A model generated the notes under the pieces. It made no database searches and was not told the origin of the DNA. It saw only the letters and a list, made by a program, of their open reading frames with translations. Source: Micropterix aruncella (lineage: Eukaryota > Arthropoda > Insecta > Lepidoptera > Micropterigidae). From it: a stretch of DNA of 64,000 bases. A program made the translations under genes and the position numbers. Location: the NCBI GenBank assembly GCA_944548615.1, contig OX155980.1, positions 2,227,884 to 2,291,883 on the forward strand, given 5' to 3'. Within the stretch, counting starts at the first letter, position 1, and every line of letters begins with the position of its first letter. Below, piece after piece: positions 44,621 to 56,379 of this stretch.

Positions 44621-44887
44621 CACCATGATATATACGTAAAATTGCATATTATAGACGACTATTGATTCAAAATATTTTGAGGTCCTCAAAAGGAATCCGA
44701 CAATTAAAAAAAAAAAAAATACAAACGGAGCTGTCATGGAATTTACCGTCCGATGTAGAGTAAAGAAAATTAAAGAGACTTACTGCCGAACACATTTATT
44801 TTGACACGTCCAAGAGCGCTTTTTAGCCGTCAATTGAACTCGACGAAAATGTAATGTAATGTAATCTAAGCAAAGAGCAACTAAATA

Positions 44888-45297
44888 GAGCTGTCAACTA
44901 CAACGGGAGAATCCGTCACCTCAGGAGGTTTTAACGAAATGTGATCGTTCTGTTTCCCCTGAGGTGAGCGCAGTAGACTTAGGACAAAACAGCCCACCGT
45001 CAAGCTCAGGTATGTTACCCAGTGGGCTTACACTCAAGCCCTTACTTCCAGTTGCGACCAGATTACTCCGGTCTCTCGACTGGTTACGAGTTCGAGGTCG
45101 CTTGCGCGGTCCTCTCCCTTACGAAGCGGTGAAACTGTGTAAATTGAAACTATCGCGGACCACGGCATCTTTTGCCCGGCTGTTCACCCGGGATCGGGTA
45201 GCCGATAGTCGTTTCAAGAGCATTTGCCGTAATATCAGCAACCACCCCCGCTCTATAGGAAAGAGTACTGCTTCCAGACTCCCCCGACTGTTATTCA
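44888..45297 (-). repeat. GC-rich modular repeat, subfamily A, centre + tail
   Basis: Begins AGAGCTGTCAACTACAACGG and ends CTTCCAGACTCCCCCGACTG at about 45290. Missing about 40 bases in the tail compared with other copies (it passes from CACCGTCAAGCTCAGG to TATGTTACCC). 45298-45924 has no recognised feature. Confidence 0.88.
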
Positions 45298-45924
45298 AGA
45301 ATTAGTCTGCTACTTTGCAGACTAATTTTTGAATCAATAGACAATATTTCGCATAAGAAAGTACGTCGTATCTCTAATACTTTTGCGTTCCAGGTTCGAA
45401 TCTCAAATGAAAAGCGATAGAAAATAACGTATAGGTTTACGACGTTTATATCTTGTATACGACATTTTTCTGTCGGTTCAACAACCACCCACCTGATTGT
45501 ATTATGGCACTTATCGTAAGCACGTAGCAGGACAGGAATATATGATCGATCGTCAGCAGTCTATTATACCTATGTAGCGAAGGAATCGGGCTGCTTAGGT
45601 CGTACAATAAGTTTAGAAACCGCTATCCTTCCTGCCAAATCATGGAAGTGTTTAAGGGCATGGAATTATAATAAGGGTAAGTTACGAAATAGTTAAACGC
45701 AACGTTATTAGTTTAGTGAGGTATTTGTACTCCCAGGTGTTTGCCGAACACCTTCTACTTTAGGGCGTACTTAAGTCACCGGTAATTGTAAGTATATTAT
45801 CCTACATGTAAGCCAGTTTTAACGTATGAAAATACCCAGAAACCGAGCAGATCACGGGCGCGACGTATCAAATAAATAAGATAGTCAACAAATTTAATAA
45901 AAACGATCTTGTTGATGATTTGAA

Positions 45925-46330
45925 AAACAACAACCAACAGAATCACTAGTAGGTAAGTACTCGTAAGTACCAACTAACCTATGTACATATCAAACGGTAT
46001 AACAACAGGGTATTGCTGCAACATTGCGAATTCCTTTGCGATTGGATCGTTTATAGCGATTGAAAAGCGTTAATCGTTTTATTTGGTGTTACGAACACTC
46101 GACAACGATATAGCACTGTAATGACCGATATCTTGCTTTCAGATCGATACTCAAATTATTGATTCCAAAAACCGCACTGGATCAAAAGAGGTGCTGTCAG
46201 CTGGCTTTGGCTTTGCATTCCGTCAAAAATTGACTAACATAGACGTTGAGTTAAGAAGCAATAATGTTTAGCAGAGAGGTTATCTTTTAAAAATTACTTT
46301 CCTTTTGGTACTTTTAAGTTAAATATTTTT
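45925..46330 (+). repeat. Inverted partner of 39580-40200
   Basis: See that entry. It directly precedes the LINE endonuclease relic, so it may be linked to that element rather than an independent repeat. Confidence 0.85.
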
Positions 46331-46351
46331 AATTTTTTTTTTGTTTCAAAT

Positions 46352-47116
46352 CAGTTGATAGGAATTTTCAAATTATCTACCTACCCCAGTAACGGATTTG
46401 CCCCAGTTGGAGCTATGCCGAGGATAGTTCATGTCCCCTTTGTAGACATCCCTTGCACAGCTAGACATATTCTAGCTGGCTGCAAGGTGGCCTTGGATCA
46501 AGGACGGTACACTTATCGCCACGACAAAGTCCTTGCTGTTATTAGCGAGGTACTTAGCCTCTCAGTGGCTCGTGCCAAAAGGGTTCCACAGTACCTATCC
46601 TCCAAACCCTCAATACAGTTTGTGCGGTTTGGCTATAAAGGCGAAAAGCATCTCACTGCTAAACCTTTCTTAATAATCGAGAAAGCTTCAGATTGGATTA
46701 TGGAGGTCGATTCGGTCTCTAAGCAGTATAAATTCCCTGAAAGTCTCGAATGCACAGCCATGCGTCCAGATATAACTCTTTACTCTCTATCTCGGAAGAT
46801 GGTCCTTATCGTAGAATTAACTGTTCCATGGGAATCAAATATCCCAAAAGACCACGAGTACAAATTAAATAAATACCATGACCTCGCAAATGCCGTCACC
46901 CAGAACGGCTTCACTGTTCACCTTCACGCGGTGGAAGTTGGCGCTCGTGGCCTGCCAGCTAAATCTTTGTTTTACCTTTTTAAAGATCTTGGTCTCTCCA
47001 GGAAAATAATTAACTCCTTTCTAGAAATATTGTCTAAAACCGCGATTGGATTTGAGATGCAGCCATCTCTGCATCTCAAATTCTATGGCTTCGAAGGAAG
47101 AGTGAATGGGTGGTAA
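46352..47116 (+). pseudogene. LINE ORF C-terminal part with restriction-like endonuclease (RLE)
   Basis: 253 open codons. Residues around IPCTARHILAGC keep the end of the CCHC zinc motif, followed by ALDQGRYTYRHDKVL, which is the usual continuation in RLE-type LINEs. The nuclease core is RPDITLYSLSRKMVLIVELT with VPWE (PD...ExT, a PD-(D/E)XK-like motif), then a helix with KLNKYHDLANAV. RLE LINEs cut their target with this domain instead of an APE endonuclease. The reverse transcriptase is missing, so this is a 5'-truncated copy. Its frame is intact to the stop, so insertion may be recent. The exact clade (R2, NeSL or Utopia-like) is not certain. Confidence 0.8.
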
Positions 47117-47993
47117 GGTGAATGCTCTCATGTGGCGAAACAGCTGTCCTAGACCTACCACCGCCGGTCGTTAGTCCAGAATCCACCCTTCACCTCCCAG
47201 AAGTGTAATAATTATATATGATGGGGGCGACTTTTGGTCGGTGAATTCCATGGCAGCTCCGTTTGTATTTTATTTATTTCGGACCGTAGATATGTCACTT
47301 TTGTTTCGCATAAATAAAATAAATTTTGAGAAATTTCCAACAAATTTCGAGAAATATTTGCGCATGGTAACTTATTTCTAATACGAAATTGGAACGATAA
47401 GCATGAAACATTTTTTTTTCCAAAAAGTAATTTTAACATTATTTATGTCTCCAAAATCCTCTCTAAAATTTTATCAAAGAATTTATAATCAAATCAAATT
47501 TATTATCAAACTTTTTCCAAAACTTGATTATTGTATTATTTCTCAGATATCATACGTACTTACTAAAAAACGTACTAAAAGAAAAAAAAGAAATTCAAAT
47601 AAACGCCATATTTTTTTTATTTATCTATTTATTATTATATTATTGATTTATTTAAAATTACTAGACTTCATTGGTTATTTGCGATATCTAAAAAAATACG
47701 GTATATAAAAAAATATATATTATTTTTGTATATTCTCAATAACGTCGAGAAAATATAATTTATGAATTATTCGTATTCGATAAATTACAAAATTATTTTG
47801 ATGTTATGGGACATATAATGTTACATGGTTCTTATATACAACTCTGTAACAAGCTGCTATAAAGTGTCAATTTAAAGAATGACTAATATTTTGCGATAAA
47901 TGCTACGTTAGTATAAATGATTTCGTGAGTGAAAATCTATCAGATTTAAAATAAACGACGTACCTCCCTACTTTATTACTCTGTCCGTCGGAA
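47117..47993. other. Probable LINE 3' region then AT-rich DNA
   Basis: 47117-47210 (GGTGAATGCTCTCATGTGGC) is likely the 3' UTR of the RLE LINE. The rest, including a 101-codon Lys/Ile-rich frame at 47403-47708, is AT-rich and unsupported. Confidence 0.4.
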
Positions 47994-48656
47994 TGCACAA
48001 TCGATGGGAGCGTTCAGGAGCGTCCAAAGGTTGACTCATGCAGGACACTGGCACGCAGGCCAGAGTCCCACCCGGGCTCGCACTTCTGCGTAAAGGCCGC
48101 CGGGTGGGTGTTGACCCGCGCGTTTGTCCGACCCTACACATAGTATAGGTCTTAGTGGCCAAACTGCAACAGGGGCAAATTATCAGCTCCCTACACACAC
48201 AGAGACAACTAGAGTTGTCAACTACAGCGGACGAGCCCGTCGCCTCAGGAAGTTTTAACGATTAGTCGTTCTGTCTCCCTGAAAAGAGCGCAGAAGACTT
48301 GAACAAAAACAGTCCACCATCAACCTCCGCCACAAGCCCGTAAGAGGCCAACGCCTTAACCGCGAGATAGCTAGGAATGCTACCCAGCGGGCTTACACTC
48401 ACGCCCTTACTTTGCGACCGGATTACTCCAGTCTCTCTATTGGATACGAGCTCGAGGTCGCTTGCGCGGTCCTCTCCCTTACGAAGCGGTGAATACCGAA
48501 TCTATCGCGGACCACGGCATCCTTTGCCCGGCTGTTCACCCAGGACCGGGTAGCCGATGGTCATTTCAAGAGCAGTCGCCGTAAGGTCCGCAACCACCCC
48601 CGCTCGGTTGGAAACAGTACTGCTTCCAGACTTCCCCGACTGTTAGTCAGAGTACA
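47994..48656 (-). repeat. GC-rich modular repeat, leading module then centre + tail, order changed
   Basis: 47994-48190 is a diverged leading module (minus). 48215-48656 is a minus tail + centre ending GTTAGTCAGAGTA. In the usual minus unit the leading module follows the centre, so here the order is swapped or two partial copies are adjacent. 48657-48840 is a short unassigned stretch including the motif shared with 19280. Confidence 0.8.
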
Positions 48657-48839
48657 GAGACACACAGACAGACTTCAATCTGGAAATGGTCTTAATCGTA
48701 TCAAGGGGGCTCAAAATGTATATTTAGGATGGATGATAGGTTGGTGGGCCCGGGGAGTAAAATATATAAATAATGTGCCCCTAGTATACCGGCGGGTGAG
48801 GTGGCGGGGGGGGGGGGTGACTTCTTGCTGGGGTACACG

Positions 48840-49560
48840 ATGGTAGCGAACGGTTTCGTGTAGCTTGGGCTTCAAGATCCATTTTGTTCTCGGATAGGCT
48901 CAACTCACGATTCAGCTCCTATTCAGAAGCTTCCGCGTGTGTAAGGCTACCTCAAGTAAGACGCTCGCGTCTCAGGCCTCACAGCTGGTGGACCGGTTTC
49001 TCGTGGTGTGATTGCATCCCGACGCTACTGAACGGTTTACGCGCCGTTCGACGACGCCAATCGGCTGTGCACTCTGACTAATTGCTGAAGGAGTCTGGAG
49101 AATATGGTAATATACTGTCTTCTAAGCAGCAGTGGTGGATGTTGACCTGCTGTCATGCCACTCTTGGAATGACCTTGAGCCACCCGATCCCGTGTGGGGC
49201 ACTACGGGCAAAGGACGCCCAGGTCCGCGATAAATTAAAATTGCATTACCGCTGTAATACAGCAGGTAGAGGCCGCGTAAGCGACTTTGGACACGTAACC
49301 AAACGGGAGGACTGAGGTATCCTGAAGGTTAACTCCAGACGGAGATATCCTACCAAAACTGATAAATAGGGGGCGAGGCTGCACGCTGGGTACTTTTCCG
49401 GTGCCTCGCCGTGAGGCATTGGCCTCTAACGGGCTTATTGGTTGAGCTAGACAGTAGATTGTTGTGTCTCTAATTCTTCTGCGTTCATCCCACGGCTGTA
49501 AGTACGATCACAATCATTATATCAGCCTGAAGAGACCGGTTCGCCCGTTGTAGTCGACAC
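48840..49560 (+). repeat. GC-rich modular repeat, subfamily B, all modules
   Basis: Leading module from CGGTTTCGTGTAGCTTGGGC, junction GCACTCTGACTAATTGCTGAAGG at 49068, then a centre with GGTAGAGGCCGCGTAAGCG and a tail ending GGTTCGCCCGTTGTAGTCG. It aligns module by module with subfamily A but with substantial divergence. Confidence 0.85.
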
Positions 49561-50145
49561 CGCCCTACTGGGGTAGCACGATCTAATCGAATTTGTTTTG
49601 AATGAAATGTATTCTGGGCGGAGGAGGCGTCGAAGGCGCGTTAATTTAATGTGAAGCTGAAAATAAGTTATTGCACGGGTGAGTCGCGGGTGGGCGGTTT
49701 CACTGCCCGAAGTGCAGAGTAAGCGTCGCGGCGGAGTCAGTCTTTGGGCGACAGGCAAGCACCGAGCTCGCGTCCGATGCTGGCGGCTGCCGGCGTTTAC
49801 CGATCCTCGATCTCCACGCAACTCCTCAAGTTGGTGCTGTGTCTTGTGTTAATCGAATCAATAACGTTTAAAAAAAAAGACTTCTTTTTTTAGTTTTCAA
49901 GTCTTAACTATGTGAAAGAGACTGCTAGTAAACTATTCAGCCGAAGCCCCTTCTAGGGCTCTGCAGGCTTAGTCGCTTCATCGCCGACCAATGTAAAACA
50001 TCGCAAAGGTTTGTGCAATTTTATCTAATATTTTATCATCTCCTATTCTTCAGTTTATATACGAAGGCTTCGTTAATTCTCACCATCAAATCTCATCGTA
50101 CAGTAGTTCATCGATTTATAACTTATTTCTCGATCTACAAGCTCA
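49150..50145 (+). repeat. 1-kb direct duplication, unit 1
   Basis: Matches 53068-54130 from CTGTCATGCCACTCTTGGAA to CAGTTTATA. It includes the B centre + tail and a further GC-rich part (GGGCGGAGGAGGCGTCGAAG to CGCAACTCCTCAAGTTG), followed by TTTTAGTTTTCAAGTCTTAAC. Unit 1 lacks about 75 bases present in unit 2 near 53645-53715. The second half could be an LTR or a promoter-like CpG-rich block; not resolved. Confidence 0.88.
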
Positions 50146-50966
50146 ATCCGAGAGAGCTGAAATTTGGAACGCAGGCATCATTTCATCATGGCAAGAGTTG
50201 AAAAAAATGTAGTTTAAATCGGTATACCAGTATATATCACCCTGAAATATTAGACTTAGAGGCGGGTTCAGCCGCCGGCCGAGAGAAGGCGCTCATCGAC
50301 TTTATTTATGAAATTTATATTTAGATGAAATCAGACCTTTAATAATTGCCAGGAAAAGTCTTGTGTTAAAACAACCATTTTTTAATTATTTTAATTTTAT
50401 TTATTTATATAAGCAATGCAATTATTAAAAATAAAAGTAAACAATTTCAGCGTAGGAATTATGCATAGAAATACTCACAAAATTGAATCAAAGGCAGAAA
50501 AAAGAATACATCGCATAATCTAGTGGCAATGTCACCTAACTAGGCCGGGACCTGTTCTAAGGTAAAGATTTATTTTTGACTGTGCTTGCAACAATACCGT
50601 GTTTATAAAAATGGCATATATTCCATGTATGCACAAAATAATAGAATTGCAAAACCATATTAATAATGACTAAATACCTAAATTAAATAATTAAATTAAA
50701 GTTAGAAGTGAAAAATTAAAATCTCAGCAAATAAATTCAAATCAGAAAAAAAACAAAACAATTTAAAATAGTAAAAATTAAAATAAGAATTTAAACAAAA
50801 TAGTCCTGCATCCATACTTATAACTAAGATAAAATAATCTTAATAAAACTAAAACAAATTATCTCCTAATATACGTTAAAACAAAATATTAATAATAATA
50901 TAAGACATTACAATTATAATTTTACAAAGACAAGACATTATAATTTTATAAAATAAAATAAAAAAA
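50146..50966. other. Unassigned, with dispersed repeat pieces
   Basis: 50155-50200 shares GAGCTGAAATTTGG with 26200. 50530-50560 carries the CCTAACTAGGCC motif. The remainder is AT-rich. Confidence 0.45.
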
Positions 50967-51555
50967 TACGTGTGGCACTCGGGGACTGCCGCGGTAAAGC
51001 TATTGCATAGCATTTTTAACAACTTATGCAATAATAATTATTTATTTATTTTATTTTTTCTGATATCAGATAACTGCGCTCTATCGGAAAACGTTGAAAT
51101 TATTCCGAATCATTTGCGGCTGCGGTAGAAAATGATTCGGAATAATTTAAACGTCTTCCGATAGAGCGCCGCGCACGAATTTTTTATTCGATAAAGCAAA
51201 AAAAACGGATTATTCGAAAAAAAACGTAGATAAAAAGATAGATAATTATATTATCTTTAAAATAGTACAGGTTTCATAATAATACGCCAGATACTATTTG
51301 CGTAGTAGTCGTTTTTGCGTTCGGTTAGACCTAATTTCACAAATTAATTACACTATGTAATATAAACAAAATCTAAAATATTCAAAGCTAAGAATATTAG
51401 GAAAATGTTCTTGTTTAACATGTATTTTTTTCGAATCGTAAGCAGTACTCGTTTAGACGTAATTATCAGTTTAAAATCATTAATTTTCGTTAAGAAATTT
51501 CTTCATTCGGTCGCCGCGCTGGCCTAGGCCCGCGATAAAAGCTATGCAATAGCTT
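50967..51555 (+). mobile_element. Palindromic MITE (TACGTGTGGC family), copy 5
   Basis: Full-length copy with both palindrome arms around 51076-51170 and a GGCTGCGGTAGA loop. Left flank AAAAAA, right flank AAAAAAA. Closely similar to the copy at 14254-14841. Confidence 0.9.
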
Positions 51556-51599
51556 AAAAAAAATAAAAAAAAGATTCAAAATGTTTAAATGTCAGGGTT

Positions 51600-51750
51600 A
51601 GATTATAATGTCATATGTTTTAAAATTCCTTGTCTTCCCTCTTTTACAAGCCAGTTTCTAAGCAGCCTTTTAAAGTAGGTCTTATTTTGTACTGATTTTA
51701 TGTCGCCTGGAAGAGCATTGAAAAACCTTGGGGCAATGAATGTATAGGTT
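51600..51750 (-). pseudogene. LINE ORF2 extreme C-terminus
   Basis: The minus strand from 51745 reads TFIAPRFFNALPGDIKSVQ, then NKTYFKRLLRNWLVKEGRQG. PR.FN.LP..I......FK..L..WL is the standard ending of many insect LINE proteins. Too short to place in a clade. Confidence 0.75.
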
Positions 51751-51887
51751 CACCTTAACCATCTTTATTTATACCGGTTTATATTAAAATCCGGCAAAGC
51801 CCTAGCTGCCAGACCTGCTGCAGATTACTGTGGAGTGATTATCAGTGCAACTTGTGCTGCCATATTGACCATATTATTATATACTAG

Positions 51888-52103
51888 CTGCGCCCAGCGG
51901 TTTCACCCTCGTGGTGATGGAAAATTGTGATAATGATGATAGAAAACCATATATCTTTATAAATTATAGACTATGTGTTATTCTGATGTGTAAGCTATAT
52001 TATTGAAAAGTTTCATCAAAATCCATTCAGTAGTTTTTGCGTGAAAGAGTAACAAACATCCATACATACATACAAACTTTCGCGTTTATAATATTAGTAG
52101 GAT
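51888..52103 (-). mobile_element. Non-autonomous lepidopteran-type Helitron, complete (216 bp)
   Basis: On the minus strand it starts TCCTACTAATATTATAAA and ends with GGGCGCAGCTAG. The host bases are A at the left and T at the right, as Helitrons require. Inside are the well-known ACTACTGAATGGATTTTGATG and GAAACCGCTGGGCGCAG segments. I recall this family from many moths and butterflies; it is the strongest taxonomic pointer in the window. Confidence 0.88.
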
Positions 52104-52295
52104 AATGAGCAGTTGCATTGGCTAATATTATTTGGCACAGAAAGTCACTCTCTTCAAAAAAGTACGTATTTAATGCTAATAAAATATAAACAGAAGGATT
52201 AGCCACTTCAATCTTCAATTTCCATAAAATTTACGAAACGGCCACTCGCCCCGAGTAACCGTTCATTGTGTATCCGTCTAGTGGTATATACATTT

Positions 52296-52985
52296 TTCAT
52301 TTCATTTCATTTATTTATTTCCTTAATTCAAGTTACAATTTACATAAAGAAAATCCTTATCCTAACACAAAAACATATTATATTAAGTGTACATATTATA
52401 CCTAGCTTAGAAAGGAAATTAATATTTTTGACATATCGGTTTACCACCTCACTAGGTATGAACCTGTGTTGAGGTGGTACTAAAATCGGTAATTTATTTC
52501 GAGATGAGAGGGCAAGTCTTATCTAATACGTGAATACAATTTAAAATTAAAGTGTAAATTAAAAACATAAATAAAATTATACAAACTAAATTAAAATTTA
52601 TGACAATCTACTAAGTTATATAAAATAATAATTATTTATTATATATTAGATACAAACCCATATAAATATGATATATACCATGTATAAATATTATTATATA
52701 TTATATAACATATATATTAATATTATATATAAATTCATTCATATAATATGATAGTATATAAAAAAGAGTTATAATATATATAGCATGATCACACTCGAGA
52801 CCTCAATAATTCTTCACAGTCTTCCCTAGATTTATTTAAAAGCCAAGTTTCCACCACTCTTCTAAACGTAGCATAAGGTATGTCAGTCGTTTGTACGTCC
52901 ATTGCCAGGTTTTTGTAAAGCTTCGGAGTTAGAAATGTATAATGACTTTGTCCGTACGTCGTGTTCATTTTTAACTCCGGTTGTC
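52296..52985 (-). pseudogene. LINE 3' fragment: RT C-terminus and 3' UTR with hairpin
   Basis: The minus strand at 52985-52800 codes, with a stop, for NTTYGQSHYTFLTPKLYKNL and ATFRRVVETWLLNKSREDCE, the end of a LINE ORF2. The 3' UTR includes a two-part hairpin at 52443-52478. The element ends near 52296 at (TTTCA)n/(TTTA)n repeats, the complementary tail. 52104-52295 and 52986-53067 hold nothing else. Confidence 0.7.
52443..52478 (-). ncRNA. LINE 3' UTR stem-loop
   Basis: Plus-strand sequence ACCACCTCA (52443) pairs with TGAGGTGGT (52478). Inside, AGGT pairs with ACCT around ATGA. The same architecture with compensatory substitutions is at 63751-63785. In some LINEs a 3' stem-loop is recognised by the reverse transcriptase; that role is inferred here. 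Confidence 0.65.
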
Positions 52986-53067
52986 TTTATCAATTTCTAG
53001 TATCATGACCGTGGTCCCGAAGTTTATGTTGGATATATTATGAATTCGTCAGTCTCGAAATATTAAA

Positions 53068-54130
53068 CTGTCATGCCACTCTTGGAACGACCTTGAGCCA
53101 CCCGATCCTGTGTGGCACTACGGGCAAAGACGTCCAGGTCACGATAAATTAAAATTTAATTACTACTGTAATACAGCAGGTAGAGGCCGCGTGACTTTGG
53201 ACACGTAACCATTAGGGAGGACGTAGGTATCCCGAAGGTTAACTCCAGACGGATATATCCTAACAAAACTGGTAAATAGGGGGCGAGGCTGACTGCTGGT
53301 TACCTTTCCCGGTGCCTCGCCGTAAGGCGTTGGCCTCTAACGGGCTTGTTGGTTGAGCTAGACAGTAGACTGTCTTGTCTCTAAATCTTCTACGTTCATC
53401 CCACGGCTGAAAGTAAGATCACATATCGTTATATCAGCCTGGGAAGACGGGTTCGCTCGTTGTAGTCGACACCGCCCTACTGAGGTAGCACGATCTAATC
53501 GAATTTGTTGTGTATGAAATGTATGCTGGGCGGAGGAGGCGTCGAAGGCGCGTTAATTTTGATGTGAAGCTGAAAATAAGTTTTTGCACGGGTGAGTCGC
53601 GGTGGGCGGTTTCGCCGCCCGAAGTGCAGAGTAAGCGTCGCGGCGGTGAGCTTCACGCGCCCGCGCGCACCGACCCGAGGAGGCTCCGGCCCGCTCGACG
53701 CCACCGCCGTCAGTCTTTGGGCGACAGGCAAGCAACGAGCTCGCGTCCGATGCTGGCGGCTGCCGGCGTTTACCGATCCGCGATCTCCACGCAACTCCTC
53801 AAGTTGAGTGCTCTGTCCTGTGTCTTAGCCGAGTCAATAACATTTCCAAAAAAAATAGAATTTCTTTTTTAGTTTTCAAGTCTTAACTATGTGAAAGAGA
53901 CTGATAGTGAAGTCTTCAGCCAAAGCCCCTTCGAGGGCTCTGGGGGCTTAGTCGCGTCATCGCCAACCAGCGTAGAACATCACAAAGGTTTGTCCAATTT
54001 TATCTTCTACTTCATCATCTCCTATTCTTCAGTTTATTCGGCTTCGTTAATTCTCACCACCAAATCTCATCGTACATTTCTAAGTAGTTCATCGATTTGT
54101 AACTTATTTCTCGATTTACTAATCAGACCT
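53068..54130 (+). repeat. 1-kb direct duplication, unit 2 (subfamily B repeat + CpG-rich block)
   Basis: 53068-53470 is B centre + tail. 53480-53840 is very GC/CpG-rich, with GGGCGGTTTCGCCGCCCGAAG (an inverted repeat) and GCTTCACGCGCCCGCGCGC. It ends with GAGTCAATAACATTTCC. Ends resembling TGT...ACA (53510-53840) hint at a solo LTR, but there is no proven target duplication. Frames on both strands are open only because of composition. Confidence 0.8.
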
Positions 54131-55549
54131 CCCTTCCTCACTACATTTTAAATTTGTTATTTAGCGGTCTACGTCCGAGGCTTTCACTTGAATTCGACAT
54201 ATTAAGATTTTAATATCCGTTTTTTTCAAACTGGTTTATGTGAAAAAATGGATAATTTCTGCTTGACTGAGGATTCCAAACTCTAATACAATCTACTTCA
54301 AAGTCATGTTATTATTACCTAATTTAAAAGTGACTTTAAAATTGTATAATTTCTTCTTGACTTGGAATTCCAAATTCTAATAAATTTTTATTCAAAGCCA
54401 AGTTATAATTCATTTATTAAACAACAGTTATTCATTTGTTCTTCTGTTGTTTGTCATTGCTCAGATATTTTCGAGTGTGCTGTCATGGAAAGTTCCAACT
54501 TAATGTTATTTTAAATATGAGTTTTGACGGGGCAGAACGTGTTATTAGTTTAATCGCTTCCGTTCGGGTAATTTAGAGCTCTATAACGAACCCCGTGGAT
54601 AAGGTTGATAGTAACGAATTAAAGGCGATTGTAAAATGAGCTACCGATAGGACAGATGAGTCATTTGATTTAAATTGGCGAACTAAAGAAGCTTGTAAAG
54701 TGTGGACTGCATGAGCTAAAGGAATCAATAATGTAAAAATTAGTCGATGCTCCGATTACTTTAAAAAACCAACATAACCAAAAATCAACCAACATAGTAG
54801 ATAATGAAATAAGAAATAAGAAAAATTTATTTTCAAAAACCCGATCTGGGTATTTCAATTTCAATTTCAATTTATTTCTGTTCCAGTAGGTAGGCTTTCC
54901 TACACTTGGATGCGTCTTTGCCTCTAAAATTTTAAATAATGTAATTAATTAAAGAATATTAACTATCATGATATAGTTGTGGCAATATAAATTAATTTTA
55001 ATAAATTATAATTGGTTTGAAAACCATTGATAAATAGAAAATAATCTAATAATCAAAATTGCTGATCAAAAAAAGAGCTCAATGTCTGTAGTCATAATTA
55101 TCAAGGCAATAATATGATGGTCAAGAAAATAGATAAGGGTATATTAAAAATATCTAAATTTAAGTTAATTGTCAAATCTAGCAATATAGCCGTCGTCGAT
55201 AAAAATAAAAATAAAAATTACGCTCTTTGGCAAAGTTGATTATCATGAATTATCCGTTATTAGGATGCTCTTCGAATAAGAATTCAGCATTATCCAAATC
55301 TCTTAAGTCATATACAGGATTCTTGACTAGGCCATTAAATAAGACTTTTTTAGGTATAGAAATTATATTAAAAAAAATGGTATTTCTACAAATAAAATTA
55401 CATTTTAAATTATAAAAAAAGTGTATAAAAACTAATATTGAAAAAAAACATAGAAATTAAAAAATAACAAAGACATTAAAACTAGAAAAATAAAAATAAA
55501 CAGAAATAATGAAAAACATAGAGAATCAGCAATTCAATAACAAAAATAT
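54131..55549. other. AT-rich stretch with one simple repeat
   Basis: (TTTCAA)n at about 54856-54880, probably a LINE tail in minus orientation followed upstream by TTCTGTTCCAGTAGGTAGGC. No gene recognised. Confidence 0.45.
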
Positions 55550-55722
55550 ATGAAAACTAGAAAAATAGAAAGCATCCAAAGAGTTCTACATAGACTACAT
55601 TTAATGAGGATCAAACTATCAATCAACAATCAAGAAATAGAAAAATGCATCGACTCTTCAAAAAACAAAAAATCAACTGGTCTCGATGATATGTCAACCC
55701 CGGTGCTTGAATCTAGGAGATG
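55550..55722 (+). pseudogene. LINE reverse-transcriptase N-terminal snippet
   Basis: Frame containing NNQEIEKCIDSSKNKKSTGLDDMSTPVLE. The pattern I..CI...KNKKS.G.D.....VL is the first conserved RT block of LINEs. It stops where a GC-rich repeat begins at about 55730. Confidence 0.65.
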
Positions 55723-55784
55723 CATATCTACAACGCCCAAAGGCAAAATCAGCCAGGTTTTAAAAGCTCATGGTGACGGTCTAG

Positions 55785-56365
55785 TGGTCCTTTGCTCGTT
55801 ATATCCACTACAAGTGGCCAGAGTCTTATGGCGAGGTACTAGGAAGGTATCCCAGTGGGGCACCTCGCCCCCTGGTTATCAGTTTTGGTAGGATATTTCC
55901 GACTGTAATTAACCATCAGGATAAGCTCCAACCTCCCGACTGGGCACGGATCCGAAGTTACTTGCGCGACCAATACCTGCCGTATGTTCAGCGGTGATTC
56001 GGTTTGAATCTATTGCGGACCAAAGGCATCTTTCGCCCGGCTCTGAATTCAGGACCAGGTAGCCTAATGGTCATTTCAAGAATGGTTGACAATAGTTCGA
56101 CATCCACTCCCGCTCACTAGACTCCTTCAGAAATTAGTTAGAGTGCACAACCGAACGGTGCACAAACTGTCCAGTAGCGCCGGGAGGCAATCCCACCAAT
56201 AAAAACCGATACACCGGCCGTGAGGCCTTATACGCGAGAGTCTTACCCGTAGTAGCCTTCCACACGAGGAGGCTTCTGAATATGAGCTGAATCGTGAGTT
56301 GGGCCGATTCCATAACAAATTGGATCTTATGGCCCAAGCTGCACGAAACCGTTCGCTACCCAGTC
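55785..56365 (-). repeat. GC-rich modular repeat, subfamily B
   Basis: Minus orientation. The centre has GCGAGGTACTAGGAAGG and ATTGCGGACCAAAGGCATC. The junction ATTAGTTAGAGTGCACAAC is at 56133, and the leading module ends CAAGCTGCACGAAACCGTTCG. Confidence 0.85.
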
Positions 56366-56379
56366 ATGCCACTAGAGTT

